Source of the DNA: an uncultured Bacilli bacterium
Lineage (GTDB): Bacteria > Bacillota_I > Bacilli_A > RF39 > UBA660
Reading direction: 5' to 3'
Assembly: GCA_947629115.1 (NCBI GenBank)
Contig: CANRCL010000010.1
Location: forward strand, 1-20,440
DNA: 20,440 nt
The translations under genes were made by a program, and so were the position numbers. This document shows, piece by piece, positions 15,190-20,440 of this stretch; positions within the stretch are counted from its first letter, which is position 1; each line of letters begins with the position of its first letter. The notes beneath the pieces were generated by a model. The model had not been told where the DNA came from and did no database searches. It worked only from the letters and a program-made list of their open reading frames with translations.

Positions 15190-15313
15190 AGTTACCTTCT
15201 TCTTTAAATTCTTCTATTGTCATTCTTTTCATAAGTACTTCTCAAATCTACTGATATTTTATCGGTTATCAGTAAATTTGTCATTGTTTTAAAATAAGAG
15301 GTAAATAAGAGGT
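15190..15313 (-). other. Gene-poor segment, possible gene remnant beside tRNA-Asn
   Basis: Together with the flanking signals, the stretch 15047-15355 has no convincing gene. Within it, a 14-codon reading frame (minus, ATG at 15232, stop at 15188, starting MKRMTIEEFKEEGN) directly precedes the hairpin at 15163-15189. An imperfect palindrome (15243-15280) and two tandem copies of AAATAAGAGGT (15292-15302, 15303-15313) follow. Position downstream of a tRNA would suit the decayed end of an integrated element, but no integrase sequence or duplicated tRNA end is visible, so this is a guess. Confidence 0.3.
15243..15280. repeat. 14-bp inverted repeat with one mismatch
   Basis: Arms 15243-15256 (CAAATCTACTGATA) and 15267-15280 (TATCAGTAAATTTG) match at 13 of 14 positions around a 10-base spacer. 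There is no T-run on either side, so it is not a standard terminator. Purpose unknown. Confidence 0.65.
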
Positions 15314-15345
15314 AAAAAAAATAAAACTTCCTAAAATAGGAAGTT
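15312..15345 (-). terminator. Terminator of tRNA-Asn
   Basis: On the minus strand AACTTCCTA-TTT-TAGGAAGTT is followed by a T-rich tail, with a perfect 9-bp stem (15325-15345). It starts about 10 bp after the CCA end of the tRNA. Confidence 0.85.
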
Positions 15346-15355
15346 AATTTTTAAA

Positions 15356-15431
15356 TGGCGCCCGATGTAGGACTCGAACCTACGACCTAACGGTTAACAG
15401 CCGTGCGCTCTACCGACTGAGCTAATCGGGC
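15356..15431 (-). tRNA. tRNA-Asn (anticodon GTT)
   Basis: Minus-strand cloverleaf: acceptor GCCCGAT pairs with ATCGGGC, discriminator G, CCA encoded (15356-15358). The D arm has GCTCAGTCGGTAGAGC; the anticodon loop is CTGTTAA with anticodon GTT; the T arm is GTAGG-TTCGAGT-CCTAC. The only imperfection is a C-U pair at the outer end of the anticodon stem. It stands alone with its own promoter and terminator. Confidence 0.97.
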
Positions 15432-15442
15432 ATTACTCCATT

Positions 15443-15472
15443 AGTATAATACAATTTATTAAGAAATGTCAA
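15443..15472 (-). promoter_or_regulatory. Promoter of tRNA-Asn
   Basis: Consensus TTGACA (15467-15472), 18-bp spacer and TATACT (15443-15448) on the minus strand, ending 11 bp before the tRNA. One of the best promoters in the window. Confidence 0.85.
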
Positions 15473-15518
15473 TAAATTAATCAAAAATATTATACTATTT
15501 CGTAATTTTTTTATTTAA

Positions 15519-15959
15519 TTATAAAAATTTTTTTAATTCTTCAATATTTTTTTCTAAAGTTGATTTTAATTTACCAGCCAAAACTACTATTTCCGCATCT
15601 GTATTATTATATGCATTAATCTTTTCAGTTATTTCAATAATCCCTTTATTTGTTCCTTCCATCATCATTTTAGCAATAGTTTGAGTAGAATTATCTTTCA
15701 TAAGTTTCATTTCACTCATCATTTTGGTACTCATTTTAGCCATAGTTCCTACTTCTTCATTTTGTTTACCATATTTTTTTAAAATGGCTTCGGCCTCTCT
15801 TGCTATTTCCAAATATTCTTCTCTTTCTCTTTTTAAAAGTTTCTCAAATTTTTCATTATCAGTTTTAGGACTAACATCGTCAATTCCTACTACTCCCATT
15901 TCAGCATTCTTATAAATGTAATTTAAAAATTCTACTTCTTCACTCATATTCTTTTTCAT
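15519..15959 (-). CDS. Conserved helical protein, possibly ferritin-like
   Basis: A 146-residue soluble protein that looks almost wholly alpha-helical, with heptad-like spacing in REREEYLEIAREAEAILKKYG (about 44-64) and a Met-rich middle (MAKMSTKMMSEMKLM, about 73-87). The N-terminus MSEEVEFLNYIYKNAEMGV resembles a Firmicutes family of uncharacterised four-helix, ferritin-like proteins, but I see no clear iron-ligand set. The ATG at 15959 follows GGGTGAT at about 8 nt; an internal ATG at 15947 is less well placed. That ribosome binding site lies in the hairpin at 15962-15995, so expression may be linked to the upstream RNase J paralogue. Function unknown. Confidence 0.7.
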   Translation of the reverse strand: MKKNMSEEVEFLNYIYKNAEMGVVGIDDVSPKTDNEKFEKLLKREREEYLEIAREAEAILKKYGKQNEEVGTMAKMSTKMMSEMKLMKDNSTQTIAKMMMEGTNKGIIEITEKINAYNNTDAEIVVLAGKLKSTLEKNIEELKKFL

Positions 15960-15961
15960 TA

Positions 15962-15995
15962 AAAAATCACCCTAACCTTAATATGGATGATTTTT
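15962..15995 (-). promoter_or_regulatory. Hairpin overlapping ribosome binding site (terminator or RBS switch)
   Basis: On the minus strand an 11-bp stem (15985-15995 with 15962-15972, one G-U pair) forms between the RNase J paralogue and the next gene. The downstream arm contains the GGGTGAT ribosome binding site of the 15959 gene and ends in a T-run. It can act as terminator for the upstream gene and, when read through, hide the ribosome binding site. Confidence 0.6.
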
Positions 15996-16001
15996 ATTAT
16001 T

Positions 16002-17639
16002 TTATACCTCTTGAACAACCGCAATAATCATTGGTTTACATTCAGTTTCTTCATATAGGTAATTACTTAGTTCTTCTCTAATTTCTATTTTAATTTTATT
16101 ATAATCTACATATGCTGGCGTAATATTTCTAGTAATAATGCCCTCACAAATCTTTTTTATCTCTTCAATCAAATAGGCAGAATCTTTAACATAGATAAAC
16201 CCTCTTGTTGTCACTTCTGGTCCTACTAATAAAACTTTATCTTTTTTAGATATTGTCGCACTTATTAAAACAATACCATTTTCAGAAAGCATTTCTCTAT
16301 CTTTTATAACTAATTCCCCAATATCTTCAGATGAAATTCCATCAATTAAAATATCATTTACTTTAACTTTTTCTAATTTATCAACTAATTTGCCATTTTC
16401 AAAAGTAACTACTTCCCCATTTTGTTTTAAAATTATATTTTCAGGTTTAATTCCTAAACGATTGGCTAAATTAGCATTGTTAACCATATAACGATATTCA
16501 CCTTTAACAGGCATATAATATTTAGGTTGAACTAATTTTATCATTAACATTAAATCTTCACTAGATGGATGATGTAAAATAATTTTATCACTAGGTAAAT
16601 TAACTATATTACAACCAAACATCGCTAGTTCATTTTCAAGTTTGACTAAAGTTTTTTCATTACTATCATATCTTGGTTCAGCAAAAACTACTGTATCGGT
16701 ATTTTTTAAATTGATATATTTATCATAACCATGTAATATTTTACTAACATTAGCATAAGGATTAGTTCTTTCATCACAAACTAATAATATGGCATTATCA
16801 TCATTTATATTGGATAAATCCCCAATTATATTTGGCTCTATCTCTAAATATTTTTCTTTAATAGCAAAATTTACAACATTTTGTAATTTCTTACCCATTA
16901 TAATTATCTTACGATGAGTATTTCTGGCGGCATTAAATATATCTGTAATAGTATATAAATGATATGGTAATAGAGAAAAGATTATTCTTTTTTCATTATG
17001 TTTTATAATATCTTTAAAATAATCTTCTAAACGATGTTGGGGAGATGTATGACCATGACGTTCCGAAAAACTAGATTCACAAAGTAAACACAATACTCCT
17101 TGTTTACCAACATAAGCAATCTTACCTAAATCCATATCATAAGAGCCAAGCATTGTTGGGTCAATTACAAAATCTCCGGTATAACAAATAGCACCATCTT
17201 TAGTATTAATAACATACATAACAGCATCTGGAATACTATGTGATACCGAAATTGGAAAGATAGAAATATTATTATCAAAATTTAATTTTTTATGAGGTTT
17301 AATTTCAACAATATTTTTATCACTTACTCCATATTCTTCTAAAACAAATTTAGTAAATTTAGTTGCATATATTTTAACTAAAGGTAAATCTTTAACTAAA
17401 TCAGTAATACTCCCCATATTTTCACTATGACCATGAGTTATAAATATACCTTTAATTCTTTTTTTATTTTTTACTAAATAACTAAAATCCGGCATAATAT
17501 AATCAATACCTAAAAGATTAGAATTAGCATATTTAAGACCACAATCAAAAACAAAAATATCATTATCAATTTCTATAACATAAGAATTCTTTCCGTTTTC
17601 AGCAAGGCCACCCAAGCCAAAAATCTTAATTTTACTCAA
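16002..17639 (-). CDS. RNase J paralogue with degenerate active site
   Basis: A metallo-beta-lactamase/beta-CASP protein of about 545 residues, the normal length for RNase J, an enzyme of mRNA turnover and rRNA processing. The N-terminus SKIKIFGLGGLAENGKNSY and the C-terminal region match the family. Metal site: His69, His71, His134 (SHSIPD) and Asp156 (TGDF) remain, but canonical HxHxDH is HGHSENMG here, so Asp is Glu73 and His is Asn74. The late motif PxHGEYR reads PVKGEYR, losing another His. It is therefore probably inactive or changed, like RNase J2 subunits that pair with an active J1. The start is TTG at 17639 after GAGTGAT; the longer reading frame begins inside the -10 box. Confidence 0.88.
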   Translation of the reverse strand: MSKIKIFGLGGLAENGKNSYVIEIDNDIFVFDCGLKYANSNLLGIDYIMPDFSYLVKNKKRIKGIFITHGHSENMGSITDLVKDLPLVKIYATKFTKFVLEEYGVSDKNIVEIKPHKKLNFDNNISIFPISVSHSIPDAVMYVINTKDGAICYTGDFVIDPTMLGSYDMDLGKIAYVGKQGVLCLLCESSFSERHGHTSPQHRLEDYFKDIIKHNEKRIIFSLLPYHLYTITDIFNAARNTHRKIIIMGKKLQNVVNFAIKEKYLEIEPNIIGDLSNINDDNAILLVCDERTNPYANVSKILHGYDKYINLKNTDTVVFAEPRYDSNEKTLVKLENELAMFGCNIVNLPSDKIILHHPSSEDLMLMIKLVQPKYYMPVKGEYRYMVNNANLANRLGIKPENIILKQNGEVVTFENGKLVDKLEKVKVNDILIDGISSEDIGELVIKDREMLSENGIVLISATISKKDKVLLVGPEVTTRGFIYVKDSAYLIEEIKKICEGIITRNITPAYVDYNKIKIEIREELSNYLYEETECKPMIIAVVQEV

Positions 17640-17677
17640 TTTAATCACTCTTTCTAAAAGTTCTTTTTCTATGGACA

Positions 17678-17706
17678 ATTATAACAAAAAAAGAGATTAA
17701 AGTCTA
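17678..17706 (-). promoter_or_regulatory. Promoter of RNase J paralogue
   Basis: TAGACT (17701-17706), a 17-bp spacer and a perfect TATAAT (17678-17683) on the minus strand. The -35 box coincides with the loop of the upstream terminator and the last bases of the previous gene, and the -10 rules out a start codon at 17678. Confidence 0.6.
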
Positions 17707-17714
17707 GTCTCTTT
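17686..17714 (-). terminator. Terminator overlapping gene end at 17704
   Basis: Minus-strand arms AAAGAGA and TCTCTTT (17708-17714 and 17690-17696) with an 11-base loop, followed by more T. It includes the stop codon of the 17704-18591 gene. The stem has mainly A-T pairs, so strength is moderate. Confidence 0.6.
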
Positions 17715-18591
17715 TTCTTTTAGCAGTTAACCATTCTTCATTACTGGAAATAAATTTTTGATGATTTTGCCATAATTCTTCTTTTGATTTACTATAATAT
17801 TCTATTTGTTGTAATTCGTTATAAAAACAAATGAAAATATTTTTAATGTCTTCTAGATTTGTAATACTAGGTAAATAATCTTTACCAATAGTACCTTTTC
17901 TTTCCAACATTTTAATATCTATTCCATATTTATCTAAAAGTTCTTTAATTAAATAAAAGTTATTGGAAGAATCATTATATTCAATTATAAAATTTTGACC
18001 ATTATAATTATATAAAGCATTCTTTAAGATATTATATAAACCATTGGTACTATCTAAAATAAAGTTATAATAAGCATTTTCTTCATCAGTAAGTCTTAAA
18101 CTTTCTTCATAACCATTAGTAATTTCAGATAAATGTAAACTTTTTTGCTCCATTGACTCAAAATTATCTAATTGTTCAAAAACATTTGAAGTTGTTCCTT
18201 TATTTACTTCTTTATTTTTATATTCAAAATTTATTAATATTAATTCTTTATTATAAGCATCTAATATGTCTTGTTGAGTTAAGCCATCTTTATGGCTAGA
18301 ATATACTTTATCAGAATAATCATAAGTATAGAAATCCATTAAGTGATATTTTTTCAAAAATATTAAAAGATATTTAATCATTACATAAGATGATTCATTA
18401 AGAAAATCATAATAAACTTTTGCTATTTCATTTTCATCTTTAGCAAAAGAACATTCATCAATAATCTTTTTAAGACTTTGACTAATAAAATTTTTATACT
18501 CAATATCTTCAACAAAACATTCTGCTTTTTCTAAAAGAGTTATTTTTTGAAATAAATTTTGCAATTCAGATTTATTATTTTCTACTTCCAT
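17704..18591 (-). CDS. Unknown soluble protein
   Basis: A protein of about 295 residues that I do not recognise. It is Asn-, Lys- and Tyr-rich, acidic in its middle, and predicted mostly helical, without signal peptide or clear membrane helix. Aromatic segments include IKYLLIFLKKYHLMDFYTYDY (about 74-94). The C-terminus ends TAKRKRD. The second ATG (18591) is used because AGAGG sits 6 nt before it; the ATG at 18597 touches the AGAGG and the longer in-frame extension to 18648 would start within the promoter. It has its own promoter and terminator, so it is probably expressed alone. No enzymatic motif is visible. Confidence 0.65.
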   Translation of the reverse strand: MEVENNKSELQNLFQKITLLEKAECFVEDIEYKNFISQSLKKIIDECSFAKDENEIAKVYYDFLNESSYVMIKYLLIFLKKYHLMDFYTYDYSDKVYSSHKDGLTQQDILDAYNKELILINFEYKNKEVNKGTTSNVFEQLDNFESMEQKSLHLSEITNGYEESLRLTDEENAYYNFILDSTNGLYNILKNALYNYNGQNFIIEYNDSSNNFYLIKELLDKYGIDIKMLERKGTIGKDYLPSITNLEDIKNIFICFYNELQQIEYYSKSKEELWQNHQKFISSNEEWLTAKRKRD

Positions 18592-18619
18592 GTTCATCCT
18601 CTTTTCAAAACGCCAATTA

Positions 18620-18648
18620 ATTTTAGCATATAAATATATTCTAAACAA
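18620..18648 (-). promoter_or_regulatory. Promoter of unknown gene at 18591
   Basis: TTGTTT (18643-18648), a 17-bp spacer and TAAAAT (18620-18625) on the minus strand, about 30 bp before the start codon. Both boxes are one to three bases from consensus. Confidence 0.5.
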
Positions 18649-18657
18649 GAGGGAAAT

Positions 18658-19434
18658 CTATCTTTCTTCCGTAATTAAATTACTTAAATAAATAATATCT
18701 AAATCTTGATAATAAATTTGTCTTACTAATATTTTAAAATCCGTTAATGAAACATTATTATTAATAAAAATTATATAACCACTTTTAATCTTATCTTTAA
18801 TACTTGCTAAATTATAATTATTTAAAGTTAAACTACTTTCTACTAAATATTTTTTATTTTCCCTGCATATATCTATAATATTATTATTGACAAAACAAAT
18901 ATTTCGATTAATATTAGCGTTATTTAACATGGCTTCTACTTTATTATATTGTTCATAATCATTATTAATTTGTTCATAAGTCATACTTCTATCATAAGTA
19001 TGGCGATCTACTAATCGAGTTATTTTAATATTTTTTTCTTTAACATAATCTAATATTTCAATATTATCTTGTACAATTATAGCAACACTATTTTTACCAC
19101 TATTACCAAATTTAATTATTTTATCTTTATTATTTTCTAAAGATATATTGGGAATTACTTTATCATATTCTAAATAATAAGAATTAAAAGTATCTAAAAA
19201 ACGCATATTATTATAACTTTTTAAAACATTTACTGAATAGCCATTTAATCCTGGTATTATATAATTATCTTCTATAACAGCACTTACTGGTTCAATATTA
19301 TAATTAGAAGAATTTTCATTGATTTCACTAACTAAACTACTATGACTTACTACAATACTACTCATTTTTTCTGTATAGTAAAAACCAAATAAAAGGATTG
19401 AAGTAATACCTAAATACTTAAAAAGTTTTTTCAT
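18658..19434 (-). CDS. Exported protein, degenerate polysaccharide deacetylase-like
   Basis: A 258-residue protein with an N-terminal membrane anchor or signal (MKKLFKYLGITSILLFGFYY) and an extracellular domain. The C-terminal half is reminiscent of NodB-type polysaccharide deacetylases: ILDYVKEKNIKITRLVD, then SGYIIFINNNVSLTDFKILV, and a final YQDLDIIYLSNLITEE where deacetylases have a GYxxVxLSELL-like ending. The catalytic Asp-Asp/His motifs are not seen, so any activity is doubtful. The ATG at 19434 follows AAGGAG by 5 nt and is preferred to the GTG at 19440. No promoter of good quality is visible. The likeness is weak; a role at the cell surface is the safer statement. Confidence 0.6.
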   Translation of the reverse strand: MKKLFKYLGITSILLFGFYYTEKMSSIVVSHSSLVSEINENSSNYNIEPVSAVIEDNYIIPGLNGYSVNVLKSYNNMRFLDTFNSYYLEYDKVIPNISLENNKDKIIKFGNSGKNSVAIIVQDNIEILDYVKEKNIKITRLVDRHTYDRSMTYEQINNDYEQYNKVEAMLNNANINRNICFVNNNIIDICRENKKYLVESSLTLNNYNLASIKDKIKSGYIIFINNNVSLTDFKILVRQIYYQDLDIIYLSNLITEER

Positions 19435-19511
19435 TTGCACTCCTTAATATAATTATAATAATTTAATAAAAGGATTATTACTTAAATAATTAATGAAAAA
19501 ACAAGAGTAAA

Positions 19512-20440
19512 TTATAATTCAATTAATTGTTTTAGTTTATCAATTTGTCTTTGTAATAAAACACATAAACGATATATTCTCTCTTCACTTATATGAGTGA
19601 TATCTTGATATTGATGTAATAAATTATCAAAGTATTCAACTATACCATCTAATTTTTTTATATCAATTCTTTGAATATTTTTAACTGATTTTATAATTTC
19701 ATCAAAAGGTTTAATTTTGTAAAAGAAACGACCTTCTCCCGCTATAATAGTTTCTTTTTCATCATAATATTCAATATTTAAACTTTGACCATTATCAAAT
19801 ATAGGAGCAACATCTAACCATTTTAAAGTATTAACATCTCTAATAATACCAAAATTATTTAAATGTCTATCTTCATTCATAATAAGAAAATCTAATATAT
19901 ACATATTTTCTATTTTTTCACGAACATTTTTAATTCCTTTAGTTTCTAAAACTTTAATATAATCTTCATAATCCATACTATTATTATTTTTTTTCATATT
20001 TTTTCTTATTTGATAAGCCGTAATAAATTCAGTATCCTTTGTTATAAAACAAGGACATTTAGAGACAACAACATTTTTATAAGTATCCAAAGTATATTCT
20101 ACATGATTAAATCCTAAACGTTTACATATTTCACTAGCAAGGACTTCATTAAAGGGTTGTAAAATTTCTTTTTTATAACCACCTTTAAGTAAATATCTTA
20201 CTTTTTTATCAATAATCCAAGCCTTTTTAAGCATTCCATCAGTAGTATTATTGGGTGTTTTAAGGGAGGCTTCTTCTTTAATTGGGTCACTATTAAGAGA
20301 TAAAGATACTTCTAAAAAAGGAGCATAATCAAAATCATTATCAAAAAAATTAATATTTTCATATTTTATATCACTATTATATGGTTTTAACCAATATTGG
20401 TCAGATAAAGATAAGCCAAAGGCTTTATCTAAAAGTTCAT
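19512..20440 (-). CDS. HipA-like kinase (partial, cut by window edge)
   Basis: The reading frame stays open without a stop from 19512 to the right edge (309 full codons to 20438), so the start is outside the window; the internal ATG at 20234 is not the true start. The segment fits HipA-related Ser/Thr kinases. It contains LKGGYKKEILQPFNEVLAS (substrate/nucleotide lobe, where relatives have KGG...QEPFNE), a catalytic-loop-like NEDRHLNNFGI and APIFDNGQSL, matching NxDRHxxN and the following metal-binding Asp. The upstream part SLSDQYWLKP and NFFDNDF recalls a clostridial HipA-like family. In known systems HipA phosphorylates glutamyl-tRNA synthetase and causes growth arrest, but this branch usually lacks a HipB antitoxin and its target is unknown. 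Confidence 0.8.
   Translation of the reverse strand, partial: ELLDKAFGLSLSDQYWLKPYNSDIKYENINFFDNDFDYAPFLEVSLSLNSDPIKEEASLKTPNNTTDGMLKKAWIIDKKVRYLLKGGYKKEILQPFNEVLASEICKRLGFNHVEYTLDTYKNVVVSKCPCFITKDTEFITAYQIRKNMKKNNNSMDYEDYIKVLETKGIKNVREKIENMYILDFLIMNEDRHLNNFGIIRDVNTLKWLDVAPIFDNGQSLNIEYYDEKETIIAGEGRFFYKIKPFDEIIKSVKNIQRIDIKKLDGIVEYFDNLLHQYQDITHISEERIYRLCVLLQRQIDKLKQLIEL

Noticed and set aside
15188..15232. 14-codon reading frame as a real gene
   Set aside because: Too short to support, a weak ribosome binding site only, and upstream frames contain stops. Kept only as part of a possible remnant.
15356..15431. tRNA as a proven attachment site
   Set aside because: No duplicate of the tRNA 3' end and no integrase gene is present in the window.
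15724..15915. Plus-strand reading frame inside the 15519-15959 gene
   Set aside because: Antisense shadow, Ser/Leu-rich, with no start signals.

Overview
The window is very AT-rich DNA with short intergenic gaps, AGGAG or GGTGAT-type ribosome binding sites, TTGACA/TATAAT-type promoters and genes mostly on the minus strand. Encoded proteins are rich in Asn, Lys and Ile, and TGG codes for Trp. This suggests a low-GC Firmicute, probably an uncultured gut Bacilli or Mollicutes-related lineage. A secreted glucosaminidase and an undecaprenyl-diphosphatase imply that it has a cell wall. The species cannot be told from the sequence. Most intergenic gaps carry a recognisable promoter, terminator or inverted repeat, listed below.

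Layout, left to right. (1) 127-1359: an AAA+ ATPase with a DUF4143 C-terminus, with a 49-bp inverted repeat at the edge of its -35 box. (2) 1529-4783: a two-gene operon in which a secreted SH3/N-acetylglucosaminidase ending in a type I dockerin precedes a membrane-anchored cohesin protein. This looks like a self-contained cohesin-dockerin system that tethers a wall hydrolase to the membrane. (3) 4938-5180: a one-helix membrane protein. (4) 5177-7544: a tight three-gene operon (SMC/OLD-like ATPase, TOPRIM/RloB-like protein, Panacea-domain protein) that looks like an undescribed or little-described defence or toxin-antitoxin module. (5) 7680-9091: a small membrane protein, a DUF3603-like protein and a lipoprotein in one operon. 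(6) 9155-11673: envelope functions, namely UppP on the plus strand, then a PF06541 membrane protein and a UgtP-like glycolipid glycosyltransferase on the minus strand. (7) 11727-13190: a HEXXH metallopeptidase-like protein. (8) 13252-15046: a second DUF4143 ATPase followed by two small membrane proteins, one of only 56 residues. (9) 15047-15355: about 310 bases with no convincing gene, holding a promoter, inverted repeats, two terminators and a possible gene remnant next to a tRNA-Asn. (10) 15519-17639: a helical conserved protein and an RNase J paralogue with a damaged metal site. (11) 17704-20440: an unknown protein, an exported protein resembling a degenerate polysaccharide deacetylase, and a HipA-like kinase cut by the window edge.

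The two most interesting systems are the cohesin/dockerin-glucosaminidase pair and the ATPase-TOPRIM-Panacea operon. A third pattern is that both DUF4143 ATPase genes have an inverted repeat ending inside the -35 box, although the repeat sequences are unrelated. All assignments are from reading motifs and gene order; no database search was possible.
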